A DNA stretch of 64,000 nt from Channa striata (GCA_033026295.1 CM065187.1:16960388-17024387); one strand, 5' to 3'; shown: positions 1 through 13,493, counted from the first letter of the stretch. The notes: generated from the letters alone by a model not told the origin. Translations and numbers: made by a program.

Positions 1-137
1 TCCTAAATTAAAGTTTTGTGAAATTAAATCCTCGTTCTTAAAATCTCAGCCCTGAAAACTTGATCGGGTTTAGGCCACACATCCACAGAATCATTTCTAT
101 TTAGCATTAAATTGTCTTATGTCCAAACATTTTTCAG

Positions 138-289
138 AAGCAGACTCAACTGCAAAAAGGCCACGAACAACCATCACTGCTAAACAGCTGGAAACACTGA
201 AGAACGCTTACAATAACTCTCCCAAACCTGCACGCCACGTTCGGGAGCAGCTGTCATCAGAAACAGGCCTGGATATGCGGGTTGTGCAG
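138..289 (+). CDS. lhx3: lhx3 exon with N-terminal two thirds of homeodomain
   Basis: The acceptor is ttttcag at 131-137. The first codon (E) is split with the preceding exon, so its first base lies outside. The exon covers the basic arm and helices 1-2 and ends after the VVQ of helix 3 at a cag|gtaaag donor. Splitting the homeodomain between Q and VWFQNRR is the usual LIM-homeobox exon boundary. Confidence 0.95.
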
Positions 290-2372
290 GTAAAGTATAT
301 TATTTTCCATTAAGGGCTATTCCATTAATGTCCTGGCTTCTTTATCAAGAGACAATAGTGGCTGAACTGGCACGAGCCTGCTGTACTGTACGAACAAGTG
401 TGTGTGTGTGGCTGCTGGGGGACAATTTACGGCTAGATGGAGTAAAATGAAGTCCACGTGAAAGTCAGCCTGGTTTAAGTGCAAGCTCGTTAACAAATCC
501 AAGAGGGGCCCCGTGCATATTGTCTGCCGCTGAGGAGCCTCACGCTGGTTGCTAGGTGGCGGTCATATATATTGTTTTATTTGCAAGGACAAAAGTATAG
601 CTGGGAGCCACTAAAATGCTCCTCATTATTCAGGGAAAGGGAAGAGGTGAAGAGGGTTGAGTCAGGGCGGAATACCATTAAGGAGAATGTAAAACTGCTT
701 TTTGTGCTTGTGAGTACAATTTATTAATTTTGTGTGCAAGATAAAATTGATAAGAAATACAGCATTCATTCATTTTCTATTAGTCCTCATAAAGAGAAGC
801 GAGCTGCTAACCCACACACTGCCTTTATTCTTTTTAAAGCACAAGCATAACTGTATAAATCGGAGCAGATATTGAAAAATGTGAATAATTTAAGTCAGCG
901 GCAGGCTAACCTGTCTGCCTCGCGGTGTGAGGACAACTTGTAGCTGTCCTGGAGTTAATTAAATGCGTGATAAATCTGTTGAAGGACACTGGTCCCTGGA
1001 TTACTGCTCAGTGTCACTGTTTTAGTCTCTGACTTGGGCTCACAAAGAGGCGAAGTGGTGTCCAGACAGTCCTTGAAAATTAATTTGGTTTTAATGCCTG
1101 GAAGCATAGTTATGTCAGGGAACGATGACTTTGCCTTGTGTATAGGAGGCGTGACGACTAAAAGACACAGTAAGCACTTTGGAGAGTTATGCTTTGTCAT
1201 AAAAACTGAGATCATTATAGAAATTACACTAAATGTGTAAAGGACTTGAATTTTGTTTTAACTCTCTTAATCAGTGATTTACAAAATAAAATTTAAGCTA
1301 TAGTTTTTTAATTTAACAAAAAACAACTTATTTTCTATTGTGGAATTTTAAACATTGTTTTAAATCATTCGAATGTCCCACAACCATTACTATTTTTTTT
1401 TTCTTGTGCAGGTTTGGTTTCAGAACAGGCGAGCTAAAGAGAAAAGACTGAAGAAAGACGCTGGGAGGCAGAGGTGGGGGCAGTACTTCCGCAATATGAA
1501 GCGATCACGGGGAAGCTCCAAATCTGACAAGGACAGCATCCAGGAGGAGGGAATGGACAGCGATGCCGAGGTGTCCTTCACAGGTAGGGACGGTCCAGCA
1601 GGCCGGTGTGGCTTCAAATTTTTACCCCAGTTGCAAATTAACTTTATAGTGATTGTCTTCTGTTTAGATGTGTCTGTGCTGTAGGCGCATGCTGTCATAG
1701 TTTTCAAAATTATTTTTATCCAAATTATATTATAGCTCGTTACTTGTGTTTTCCTGCTATGTCAAGTCAAACTGTTGTTAAACAATTTTATTTTATTTAA
1801 AATTAGAGACAGTGCTCCCACTGAAATATACTGATTTAGATGCAAGTGTACAGAGACGATTCAATAAGAATTTGACCTTGTGAAAAATTAAAAGAGCAAC
1901 CTGTGAACCACCTTTGTCTTCTGCACATTGTTGCACAGATGAACCACCCATGTCAGAGCTTGGCCACACTAACGGCATCTACAGCAGCCTGAGTGAGTCC
2001 TCTCCAGCCATGGGGGGCCGCAGCGGTGGCAACAACCACAGCTCTTTCCCCCTGGAGCACGGTGTCCACCCTTCTCAAGACCAGTTCCACGACATCCGCT
2101 CAAACAGCCCCTACGGCCTTCCTCAGTCTCCAGGGTCTCTTCAGGCCTTACCTAGACACCAGCCTCTCATCTCCAGCCTGGTCTACCCCGAAACTGGCCT
2201 TTCTATCATGGGCCAGGGCAGCGGGCCTGGGATCAACCCTGCCATGAGGGTCACCATGGGGGCAGCCAATGGCCCCAGCTCGGACCTCTCTACAGGCAGC
2301 AGCGGAGGTTACCCAGACTTTCCAGCCAGTCCCGCCTCCTGGCTGGATGAAGTGGACCACGGGCAGTTTTGA
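138..2372 (+). CDS. lhx3: LIM/homeobox protein Lhx3, 3' three coding exons (partial)
   Basis: LIM-homeodomain transcription factor of the nucleus; in vertebrates it is needed for pituitary and for motor-neuron and interneuron identity. Coding exons 138-289, 1412-1583 and 1939-2372 join in frame to give 252 residues plus stop. The homeodomain begins AKRPRTTITAKQLETLK and contains the helix-3 core VWFQNRRAKEKR, followed by GRQRWGQYFRNMKRSRG. The protein ends YPDFPASPASWLDEVDHGQF, which matches my memory of Lhx3 (human ends ...WLDEVDHAQF) better than Lhx4. All acceptors and donors are AG/GT. The two LIM domains and the N terminus lie before the window, so this is truncated by the window edge and not broken. 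Very sure of family and paralogue. Confidence 0.97.
290..1938 (+). other. lhx3 introns (290-1411 and 1584-1938)
   Basis: Two GT-AG introns of 1122 and 355 bp. I see no nested gene. Small open frames here (for example 955-1215 on the minus strand) have no family resemblance. Confidence 0.9.
1412..1583 (+). CDS. lhx3: lhx3 exon with recognition helix and basic tail
   Basis: The acceptor is a T-rich tract ending gtgcag at 1411. The exon opens at a codon boundary with VWFQNRRAKEKRLKK, the DNA-contacting helix, then a basic stretch and a serine/acidic segment (SDKDS, DSDAEVSF). It ends at cag|gtaggg in phase 1. An earlier ATG at 1373 in the same frame lies in the intron and is not used. Confidence 0.95.
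1939..2372 (+). CDS. lhx3: lhx3 terminal coding exon
   Basis: The acceptor is ttgcacag at 1931-1938, and the split codon g|at gives D of DEPPMSELG. The exon encodes the Ser/Gly/Pro-rich carboxyl transactivation region, including SSLVYPETGLS and SSDLSTGSSGGYPDF. The stop is TGA at 2370-2372. In Lhx3 this tail carries the activation and repression functions. Confidence 0.96.
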
Positions 2373-3150
2373 TTGGACAATATCAAGAATTTTGACTTTT
2401 TTTTTTTTTTTTAGAGGGAGAAGGGTCATTTGCTGGATTTTAGGAACTGGACTTATAATAAACAAGTATAGACCACTTAGCTGGATCTCACCAACATCTG
2501 ACCAACAGGTCCAGTGATTTAGCTGAAGGAACGAGGGAAGTTTCTTGATAGAAAGCACTTGGCCTAAAAACCATTCACTCATAAAACTGTATGTAAACCA
2601 GCGGACACTGTTTAGATCCCACTAGTAGCTATTTCAGAGCAACGTAGAGACCGCAGGCACAGAGAAAAGCTCAGACACTCCATCTCCTCCTGCGTCTGTT
2701 TTCTACAGTGTGTTCAGGTGCAGAATTCAGTTCGATGTTCAGAGTCTTTAAATGTCTAGTTGTTGCCAAATGTCTATATATAAATATAACGGTTTATCAT
2801 TGTGGAGACTTTATTTTTATACAACTCTCTTCTTGGACACCAATAAGAACCCAGATATGAGGACTTTGTACATTCTTAAACAGGGATATAGGCAAAAATG
2901 TAGATGTTGTCTTAAATGGTACCTAGGGGTCCAATTACTTCTATGCATTTGTGTGTTGTCAGATGTATCTCGTACATTTTGTTCTACTGAAAACAGTCCC
3001 GCGGAAGAAGTGCTGTAGCACCTGGGGTCTGCTGTACATGTTTGTTTATGTGAAAAATGTTTTATGTCTTATTTATTCCTTCTGGTAATGATGCTGATGA
3101 ATCCTGATTAAATGACAGGACTTTAATAAATTTGTCATCTAAATCGAGAC
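2373..3150 (+). other. lhx3: lhx3 3' UTR with poly(A) signals
   Basis: The noncoding region after the stop holds a poly-T tract near 2396-2412. It has ATTAAA at 3107-3112 and a canonical AATAAA at 3125-3130, so cleavage is expected around 3140-3155. The exact end is inferred. Confidence 0.7.
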
Positions 3151-6100
3151 AGCGTTATATCCTTTTTGACAACCATTTTGTTTTAGGGTACTCGTACAAT
3201 CTGGAAATTCCTTGTGAAAGCCAAGAAACACAAGCTTATAAACCACGCAAAAACATCCTCCACGTGTATTGTAGACATCCTCAATGCAGTATCTGTTCCA
3301 TACATGTAACCTGCACATCAATATCGCAGTGCTGATAGAGAAACCAGTGCCAGCCCACAGTGCTGCAAATTGAGTCTCTGGCTAACTACCAGCACTGTAT
3401 CAGGGGGTTCAACAGCTCTTTAGTGGAGAAATTTGATGCAGACAGAGAGTCAACTCATCAATTCAGAGATTACTGGGTCTTGTTTGCCCAAATGCCACTA
3501 TGGGAAAGGAATCTCCAATCCATTAGCCGAGAAGGGATCAAGTGCCCCTTGTGAATGTCCTCATTTGTTTAGTTATTCAAAGTCAGGTTCAATTAAATAG
3601 ATTAAACAGTGTGTGTGCGTGTGCATGTTTATGTATTTGTTTCTCAAATGGCTCGTCATATGTGTGTGTGGTGGTAGGCGCGTATCAAGTGATAAAGTGA
3701 TTTAAAGTTTAGCTGAGCCTTATATCAGTTTCAAATCATCTGCTTTAGATTTTCTATTTCTTTGTGGACGTGCCCTCCCAGGATATTTTTTTGGTGTCTC
3801 TCGCCATCTCTAAGCGGCTTGTCAAGTGTTTCTAGCTCTTCATTGGGAAACAAAGTCCAACTGTTGGAACTTGTATTTCAGTTTGCAATTACTTATCCCC
3901 AAAAATGTAGGTCAAATTTGGTTATTCGAACACTTACTACATTTCTGACGACATTACTGTACTTTTTACTCTAGTTAGTTATTATTTATATTTAAAATTT
4001 TAAAACTTACTGCTGTGCATATAAAAAACCTAATGAACACATACAACAAGTATTTAAAATGAGTCGTGTGTGGTCCACTTGCAGCTGTCTCAACATCAAC
4101 ACATTTAAACTGTTATGTTCAAACAGGCTGCATGAATAATTTCCCATAATGAGTATTTAGGTACTACACTGTACTCACCAGGTATATTTTGTTGATTGTA
4201 TATTGTGGTTGCTGTGTTTTTTATTTTACTTTATTACAGTAAGTGAACACTCAAATTGGCAAATGAATAATTTTATGCCAACGTTTATTTTAATTCTATA
4301 TTTAAAATACTTATTGTGTTTTAATGTCTATATCGATTTGCCTGTATGTGTGCACGTATGTGAAGGGCCTCAAACCTGTCGTGTCCTCAGGCCTGCTATT
4401 TTCGAGTGCACCCTCCAACTTCCTCCACAATTAATGGTTTCCCACTCTGCTCCTCAGGTTCCCTGAACATGAAAACGAACGCCAGACAGGATATACAGCT
4501 GGATCCTTCCAGCTGAGTGGCAGGTATCACTGTTGCCTCGCAAAAGCGACAGGTGTGTAACCTGATCCAGAGAGTGTTTGGTGAAGACAGTGAGGGGGTG
4601 AGAGTGAAGTGTCAAAGGCTGTGTTAATCTTCTGCGCTACCGGCTGTGCTCACTTTACTCGGCTGTTTGTATTTGGGGTTAGACCGGCTGATTTACTGCA
4701 GACTCAGAACAGCCAGGAAGCACTTTGCTAAAAAGTCTAAGCTGTTAATTGTTGTTCTGTTTAGCTCAATGAAGACAGAATGGCTCACTGCTTGTCACAG
4801 TCTAGCAACGGGCAACTTTCACTTGTAAAAGTCTAGAAAGTCTGGGATGTGGCATTTGCAGTCACATTTTGCTCTCAGACCTGTTAGCTTTGCAAAATCT
4901 CTGTCACAAAGTAAGCGTGAGATTTTGGTGACCATGCAATGAACTTTTCTAAGCAAATAACTGGGATTATCTCACTCCACTCTGTCAGATTGAGTTGGAA
5001 ATCCACCATTTTCTCAGTAAAGAATTGGATTAAGTTGCATATGCAATTTGTCAGATGAGTTGTAGAAGTGAGAAAAGAGGCTGTCAGTCAGGTTGCTGCA
5101 CTGGCAAAATAATGTGTGAGGTAAAAACCATCCAGCTCACTAAAGCTGCTGATGCTGATGATGTTGAGCGATGCAGGAACCATTTCATTCATTTCACGTG
5201 TTTAGATAACTGTGCCTGGTTGTGGATACAATTAGTTTTATTCTCAGAAAAAAAGCCATTTGAAGGCTTTTTAAAGAACAAAGATTAGTCTCCATAGCAG
5301 AATTTAATAATGGTTGTATGTTTCTATTCAGACTCATGGGATATATCAAACTCATAGGATAAACAGAGGCAGTTTACCTAAAAAAGAAAAATAAATTAAA
5401 TACGTGAAGTTCATGGTATTAATTTTTAACAAATACAAATAAAAGCAATAAAGTCTCACTACCAGTGTCTCATTTCATTTCATCAAGTTTATGTGCTGGA
5501 CTATGTTTTGGTAAGTTTTTCCCTGTTTCCAGCCTTTATGCTATGATCATTGAATTCTCCGCCTTCTCCTATGACTCTAAAAAAAAAGTATTTCCCGAAA
5601 TAATCCTTTATCAATTAAAAAGGCAGTTTTATAAATTTTGCAGTTGAGTTAAATTTTATTAGTTTTGGAAGCCAAAACAGGGGGACCTGGTTGCTCAGTG
5701 GGCAGCGCCAAGGAAATGTTTGTAAATGCTGTTTTTTAAATTTAATTTTTACATTTGCAAGCAGGGATTCACCATTAGCGTATGACCTGTGTTAAATTAA
5801 ACGCTTCTCCAGTGTCGTAAGTTGGCTGCTTTATTCAGGCATCAGCTTAATATTTTGTGAGGACAATGAAGCATATAGTTTAATTTTCATTCAGTAACAG
5901 CATATAATATCAGTGTAAAAACACAATCCTTGAATAACCCATGCACTTAGACAGCATATGCATCTCATACTGCATATGCTGATTGCATGTTGTAATTTTG
6001 AGACTTTATATCTTCTTCGGGTTCATTGCAGGTAAAGACAAATGAGCAGAAGCAATGGTAGATTTAGATTTACACATTTCAAGCATTATAGTAAACATAT

Positions 6101-6500
6101 TTAGATTTATCCAAGTCTGATTATGTAACAAATAAAATCTAGATACACTCGCTCTATGCAGATAACTCAATATTATCATATTATTGTTATAACAAAGGGA
6201 AGATACAGCCTCTGCTTAATTGAACAGTATACATTCCGGGGTTAGATCTTTAGACAATCTTTCAGTTTTAATAGTTCATTGTGTGTCAATGATTTTTTTT
6301 AAATCTCTAAATTAAAATAAAGAATTAAAATATATATTCCTCATAAATTTGCCAGTGTTGGTAGTTATAAAATAAAAAGTTCATGTTGTAAATTATGAAC
6401 TGTACTGTAAATTCAAATCTAAATCACCGTTAAGGTTGCAACTGTTGCAACTGTTAAACTGTTGCATTTAACTGTCCTTTTCTGTAAAGGACTCTAAGCC
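3151..6500. other. lhx3 downstream spacer, no gene seen
   Basis: AT-rich spacer. Two compact, less repetitive blocks at about 3360-3550 and 4370-4560 look like possible conserved elements by base composition only. A short degraded repeat is listed separately at 5489-5545. No open frame here resembles a protein I know. Confidence 0.5.
5489..5545. repeat. Degraded fragment of a teleost interspersed repeat
   Basis: Contains atgtgctggactatgttttgg and then ccctgtttccagcctttatgc. Both are landmarks of the repeat whose longer copy lies at 41054-41530. Heavily degraded, so boundaries are approximate. Confidence 0.4.
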
Positions 6501-6514
6501 TGATACGCCTGTTG

Positions 6515-6520
6515 TCTCTT

Positions 6521-6593
<73 letters not shown>
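6515..6593. repeat. Compound (TC)n(CA)30 microsatellite
   Basis: A TC-rich run to 6533 is followed by an uninterrupted 60-bp CA tract at 6534-6593. The frames that cross it are repeat artefacts. Confidence 0.98.
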
Positions 6594-6594
<1 letters not shown>

Positions 6595-6720
6595 GCCCCC
6601 AGCCCAATGTCAGATGGTGCTGAGTAAATCAGGTCTGACAATAACACCTCCCTTGGGTCCCACACATCACAGCTACAATTCAGACCTAATGGAGCAGCAA
6701 CGGATGGGAGGCCGCTTGGT

Positions 6721-6724
<4 letters not shown>

Positions 6725-6755
<31 letters not shown>
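6725..6755. repeat. (GT)15 microsatellite
   Basis: A 31-bp GT tract 130 bp after the CA tract and complementary to it on the same strand, so the pair can fold back. Confidence 0.97.
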
Positions 6756-6756
<1 letters not shown>

Positions 6757-7179
6757 AAACGTATGCATGGATGCATAGAAGCTGCGCTGTGCTCTTTTTC
6801 ATTTTGGGAGGAGGGGGATGAAGGGATCAGGGGGAATGAGGAGGAGGAGCACAGTGGCTTATCCATGGTACAAATATCAATCAATTAAAGCAACGTGTTA
6901 ATGAGTAAGATCCTCCAGTGGTTAGAGCTTTGTGGTGGTGTCGAGGGAGAGATGGGAAAGGAAAAAGGAGCTGGAAATTAAAGGGAAGCTACGAAGGGAG
7001 GAAGATTAGTCATGTCAAGAAATAACAACAAGAATTATAAAAAAATATAAATAAGAAAATAGTTGAATTCCCTTGAATTAAACTATTTGGATATTGATGA
7101 CATTATGGGTTTTGTTTAAATATTCATATATTCACAACACAACATAAAAAAGATACAAAGCAGAATGCCTCCATGATGC

Positions 7180-7205
7180 CACACACACACACACACACAC
7201 ACACA
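7180..7205. repeat. (CA)13 microsatellite
   Basis: Pure CA run of about 26 bp. Confidence 0.95.
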
Positions 7206-7989
7206 AGTAAACAAACTGCAAACACAGCACTAACTTTTGTTTATGCTGTAGATTAATGGCAGCAGCACCATTAAAGCAATCTAACTAATCAACATGGTCA
7301 TTAGCGTGTGTTTTCACTGACAACTTTAATCAAATCCATCACAGCTCCACCTCTCCATTATCCACCAGCTGCATAATTATCTCTTCATTTCATTCTTCGA
7401 CGGAAGGGCAATATCTGGTAATCTGTCTGCGATGGTTGACTGAAATGCATTCGGGAACATTCATATTAGAAATGTATGTTTTAATGCATCACTCAGCTCT
7501 TCTGCCCACTGCTGCCGTTTAGATGTTTTTATGTGAACTTCAGACATTAACCAGGGAATATGAAAGGCAGACACATACTGATTAACAACAGTTTCATTTG
7601 AGTTGCACGGATGATGAAAGTGTTTACTTATTCTGATCAACATTCAAAATATATTTTTTGTAACAATAAAAAAGCAACCAGCTCTTTTGGTTTATGACTA
7701 AAATGAATAATAATAAAATGTGGGTTTAATTAATTTTCTGGTGATCAGCTGGATAACCAGAACAGAGGAGCCGCTTCAACATAAATTGTTTTTTAAAGGC
7801 AATAAATCTTTGTTTACAAACAAAAACTATTTGCACAGGTGCCAGTGGGCATTTTTTGATTATGAAACCCTTTTCCATATTTCTGCTGTGTTTTGGAACA
7901 GCTTGCATGTGCTTGTGTTTGCCTGGCAGTGAGATAATCACCCTTTTCTCATTAGGAGCCTTGGCTCTGCAAAGGGCCATCTTGGGTCT

Positions 7990-8300
7990 TTTTGGCATCT
8001 ATGAGGTGTTAACTGCTCCCCACGGGAGGCTGTCTGGCTCTCACATAACCCTCGACCTCCCCGCCCACGAACGCAACACTCACCAGACCACTCAGACTCA
8101 CAGATGGTCGCCAGCAGCAAGCCATCACGCTTTTCAATTATCGCTACACCCGGAAAGGGCCATTGCTCAGCTGTCATCGCTAAGTGACACAGAGGAAGGG
8201 AGTGCATGGGAAGGATGGGAGACGTGCAGGAGAAAATTCCTGCATCCACCCAGCAGACTCCATGCCAGGATGCCAAAGATGAAAGCCAGGCAGCAGTGCA
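7990..8300. promoter_or_regulatory. Candidate conserved noncoding block
   Basis: A block of balanced base composition in AT-rich spacer. Around 8120-8190 there is an ATTA-type site (caattat) and an E-box/TALE-like cagctgtca. Both strands carry chance frames of 150-160 codons, as expected in a stop-poor GC-richer patch, but neither resembles a family. The regulatory call is inference from composition and motifs only. Confidence 0.25.
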
Positions 8301-9039
8301 GTGCGTGATAGCTGTGACACGTCGAACCATGGAAGAAGCTCTTCCTGGTACTGAGTCTACTCTGATGTCTGGCTGAAGGAGGCAGTAAATCACTTTGTGT
8401 GTAAGCAGCAGCTGAGGTGGCAAAGGAGGGAGAGGGTGTCCACAGTCTCGCAGTCCGTGTTCACATTGATGCTCAGCTGTGACATGAAGGGAGCAGAGGA
8501 GAGACTAGCATGCTCTGAACGCTGCTGTGTTTGTTATTGCATTTTTCAACACTGGCATTTTAACGGGAGCCATTATTAAGTATATAAATCTACTCTAAGT
8601 GCAGACCTTGAGACCTGATGTCTGCAACCGACATGGCCGCACAAACTAGTTGGTTTTCCTCTGAAGTAATATTTTGTTTAATCTATTTGTTCATATTTCT
8701 GGGTCAGTTTCTCATGTGTGAATATTTGACAAGTTTTTAATGTTGTCATTGTTGATCATAATGTCGAACAACTTGTCTGGCAAAAAGATGCAGGTACAGT
8801 CTACTTTCTGGTTAACTGTTATTCAAGCCATTGGAGACAGGCAACGTCATAACGGAGCCAAAATGCCCCTTAAGATTTTCATCATATATCATATATAAGT
8901 TGATTTCTTTATTTTGTAGGTTCGTGTCTGGCATAGTTAAGAAAGGCACACACCTGTGTGGCTCCACAGACTCCAAAATAAATCTCTGTTTATGTCAGTA
9001 TCAAAACAAAGTCAAGTCAATCATCTTGTCAGAGAGTAA

Positions 9040-9121
9040 AAAGAGACAGAGATAAACCGACTTCAGTTCCTTGCTTGTGTTGTACAAACTTGGCGAATAA
9101 AGTTGATTCTGATTCTGATTC
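9040..9121 (+). mobile_element. 3' tail of a LINE-type retroelement
   Basis: Ends with AATAAA (about 9096-9101) followed by tandem gattct units (9104-9121). This is the kind of short tandem 3' tail seen on teleost L2/Rex-type non-LTR elements. The upstream boundary is unclear and no reverse transcriptase is present, so this is a dead 5'-truncated copy. The family is not certain. Confidence 0.5.
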
Positions 9122-9982
9122 ATTGTGACAGACGTTTGGAACCAGGAAGGTTTAACTGGCCAAACTGGCCGCAAAGATCAGGCTCCCAGATCCCAGTGGT
9201 CATTACAACACAGCAAAGCTATTCGTTATGTGAGAGAGTTTGAATAGTTTTTGACACCAGTGTTTTTCTTAATGAATGGTTTGACATATTCTTGTTTTCA
9301 TATTTCATATTATGAGTGAGTCCGTTTGGACAGGATCAGGTCAGCCAACCATCATGAGAGCAGTTATCCTCCCCTCAGCCTACTCGCAGAAAATCAGACA
9401 CAGTGTAACAGTTTGACACAAACTATAACAAATCTATATCTATAAAGATTCTTTCAAACGTCACATGAAAATGGGTTTTCCCTTCTTACTCCCATTGAGG
9501 GTTACATCTGGGGGGCATCAGGCTATCAGAGAGGACCCGAAGCCTGCAGCCAAATCCAGATCCTCTCTCATCAGTCCTGACAAAACCAGGACACGTTTAT
9601 CACGTCACAAAGTAAGAAGAGGACTACAGTTTACAATACCATAACTATAATCAGGTCAGTAAAGTACATTTTTCTGGCAGTTTTTTGTGATGTGCAGTTT
9701 GAATTTCTCTCGTTGCTGAGCTTAAATAATACCATTTTCTGACCATGAAATGAATTTTTCAGTTTTCTTTCTTTTCTGTGCTGTGCTCATGTTGTAAACA
9801 CAATATATAGCGTGTGTGTAAATCTCTGTGTTCTATCAATCCCAGACATGAGCGCCCATGTTTCCAGCCAAGCTATTTGTCTTCCCACAGAGAAGAAGAA
9901 GAAGTAATCCTGCTGCAGTCGCCGGGCCTCCCCAAGGTCGCCGCCATCAGTTGCCGGCACTCAATCCAGGTTGGAACATTTG

Positions 9983-10023
9983 CTCTCTCTCTCTCTCTCT
10001 CTCTCTCTTGCTCTCTCTCTCTC
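9983..10023. repeat. (CT)n microsatellite
   Basis: CT runs at 9983-10008 and 10011-10023, interrupted by ttg. Confidence 0.95.
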
Positions 10024-13000
10024 ACTTTCAACCCTCGGTGTTGTTTTCTTTCCTTTTTTTTATGAGTCATGTCAAAGGATCTCTGGAGAGATGAGTGAGG
10101 GTGGCGTATGTGTTTGGGGCAGGAGGGGGGCAGTGAGTGGAGAGGACAAGGGGGTGGAGAGGGCATACACTTAATCCCTGGGTCAAGATGTATTTATTGA
10201 AGATTAATAACCGAGCAGCAATCTCATCATGCTCTCGATGATTTTATAATTTGGTTTCCGGGGGTAGGGAGGGTGGGGAAAGATCAGGGACAAAGACATG
10301 AGGGAGATGCGGAACTATTGTTAACACAGGAGCATGAATGCACTACAGTAACTTCCATGTTGTGTTTAAAGCTTAAAGCCTATAAATACAATATATGAAA
10401 TGGTTTTTGATTTACAGTATGCAGCTTGTTTACAAAGCTTTTTCCGAAGACACCACCATACATGCTGGCACAGCACTGGAATATCCACAGTGTTCAGTTT
10501 AAAACAAAACAGCAACTTCTCATTGGACATGAGGAAAGTGTTGGACACACCCGACCATAAATGTCTGTATTGAAAAGTGCCTCAGATTCCCACTGATCAC
10601 TTTGACCAAAGAGTAAATAGAAATAAAGAAAAATGCAACCTGTAGATGTTTTTCTTTCTCGGAATATTCTCTGAATACTGCTTTCGATCAACAGTGGATG
10701 TGTTGCATGCTGGACCAGATACGACACAAGAGGAAAAGCTGCAACAATTGAGAACACAACACTTTTGGTCACCAAGCAGCAGGGGAAAAACAGTAAAACA
10801 ATAAATTTCAGTGGAGGGTTGAGGTTCAAAATTCAAGTTCAAGGTGCAGTCTCCTATCCAAATTTATTTATGCCAGTAATAATAATGAGTGGATTGAATA
10901 GATTGTTTGTCCCTGACCTTGGTGATAAGGCAAACCTTTAGCCACTATATCAAAGTAGACGGGCAGACATGTCTGCACTATGTGACGACTGCCACAGTCG
11001 ACACCAGCAGGAAGGAAGGATGGAGGGAAGGGAGGAACGAGAGGCAGAGTGAGCAGGGAGGGAGATATGTAGAGCAGGCGAGATGGGAGGTGAAGGGGCA
11101 GCGTGTTTGCATTTTGTATGGAATGAGGAGCAGGCTGGAGGATGTGTGAAGGACACTAAGGAAGGGCAAATGTGCAGTGTGGTTTTATTTGGCGTATGTG
11201 CGGCTTCGAAACTCTTCCACTATTGGCACACTTTCATTGTTTTTTTCGCACAAATGCAAAGAAAAAACTATTTTTGTATGATAATAAAAAGTGGCATGTT
11301 TTTGTTGCATTCCTATGCAGCTATCGTTTGGTTAAGTTTTGAACTTCCTCCTCCCACAATCTGAGTCACCAGCTTAAGACCTGCTCAAAATTCCTTTCTC
11401 AGCACATCTCTCCTGAGACAAGACCATCACTTGAATCTTTAAGCGTCCACCATCAAACAACCATCTGTGGCTGCATTAAATGTATTTAGATCTTGCAAAG
11501 TGCTCCCCCTTGACTCCATCACTTCTTTAAATGACTTAAGAGGCAAGACGAGGAGGAGGGGGGGCTGGTGAAAAAGAGAAAAGGGAGCTCAGGGATTTAT
11601 GGTGACAAAATGCTGGGGTCAGGCAGGGTGTGTGGCAGCAGTATTGATCAGGGAGGCATGGAGCGCACACACGTGGCCCGAACCCTGACCCTTAAATAGC
11701 GAATGAATCTCAATCCAATAGACTGGAGTGTCTGGCACAGCTTACAGAGACACACAGACACACACCGCACAAATATATATGTTCAAATACACTCATGGCC
11801 ACTAAACAATACACCGCCCCTTCCTTCCTCAATCGATATCAGCAGAGCATGATTTCCACATTATGTGCTGACAGTTCCTAAATATAAGAAAAGGTGCATG
11901 AGCATCTGTGTATGAGTACGAAATGCATGTACAATGTGTGTACGATTTGTGCTTGTTAATGCAGCGAAACATTACCGAATATTAATTGTTACAGATTATA
12001 TGAAGCTCCAGCTTACTGTTAAACGTGGAAATGCGGACTGAACCTTTATCAAATTGATTTAGTGATGGCTTAGATTCCTAAACTACTTGGTGTGTGACCC
12101 CTGTTTCATTCATGCGGCTGCAAAGATCTGGTTGAGAAGTAAAGGTAAAAAGCAACGCCAGGAAAAAAAAACACCTTGCACCACTTGACCTCGTCGGCGA
12201 CATATCCATCGGAATTAGTTGTGTTTAGAGAGAATTAGATGCGAACATAAGGACAGAGTGTTAATCCTTTAATGATTTGAGACATTCATGTACAGAATAA
12301 TTGTATTTGTCTCTGTGTTTGTTATTGTTTTTTGGATGTTTGCACAATATGTTACTTGACAAATCACACTACATGATATGTTAGTGTTTTAATGGAGGCA
12401 GATTTAGTTCTGAGCTGAGCTTCTGACTGGTGACTGTACATGACAAAGAGGAATAAATTCATTTTAAATGAACATTTTAAGAATATATATGTTTCTATAT
12501 TTTTCATTTCACAGTCATGGCCACTTAAGATGTGGATATCTCAAATCTATCTATCTATATTTGTATACATTTATATACGGAGCATATGTGTGTGTGTGTG
12601 AGTGTTATATATATTTACTAACCTCAAAGTCCTTCCAGTTATAAGGAAACTGAAACAAAACACACAAACACAAGGGTAGTTTCACATTATGTTTGATTGG
12701 ATTCTTCACAAATGGAAATACTGTAGTTAAATCCCATCATAAAACACACTCCACAAAATAAAGCACATTTTTTTCATTTATGTTTCTTATAATGTTAATT
12801 GGAGTTGAGATCAGGCTCTGTTTAGGATTACTCAGAATAATACACATTATGGGGTTCGGACCTTTTCAATCTAGTCCCATATGTAGATTGCCTTCCTATA
12901 AGTGCATGGTAAAATCTTCAAGCAAAAAAAAAATAAAAACTGCTTGGATTATTCTAATGTCAATGAAAGGCTCTCTTTATTTAATGCCTCTGCCTGCTTT

Positions 13001-13493
13001 GCATTTCTGAGATCTTGATGCTGACACACATTTACCCTCGACCCTGCATCGTAGCCTACACACAGCCATGACACAAACATAAGGCTTTACTAATAATCAC
13101 TTCTTCTATCTTCTTAAAGCCCCAGCCACATACGTGCCGATGCGTGCACACACACACATGCACACCACTAAGACACGCACACACACACACATATAGGCTC
13201 CCCAACAAACACAAAAGCCTTTTTACGTAATGAAATTACATAGAGTGATATGTTACATAGTCGACTAGAATTATAGATAGGTTTTACATAAAATTCACAT
13301 CGGGTGCATTGTCCAGGATGCATGTGTGCATACGGATTTACATTTCAGAGAGTATTAAAGAAATGAGCGGGGTGCAGTAAAATAGGAAGGAGAATTCATT
13401 TTTTGAAAAAAAGCCCCAATTTCCTGTTCTTTCATCTCAAATCCTGGCAGCCATAAATAACACGAGCACACCCACGTTTTTCTCAGTGGCCCT

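Noticed and set aside
1373..1684. Continuous 103-codon frame through the second lhx3 exon
   Set aside because: Its N and C ends read through intron; only 1412-1583 is exon.
6468..6884. Frames over the CA/GT repeats with His-Thr or Cys-Val runs
   Set aside because: Direct translations of microsatellites.
7856..8423. Overlapping open frames of 150 and 161 codons on opposite strands
   Set aside because: No family resemblance or splice logic. The block is stop-poor because it is GC-richer, so both frames are probably chance; kept only as a weak regulatory candidate.
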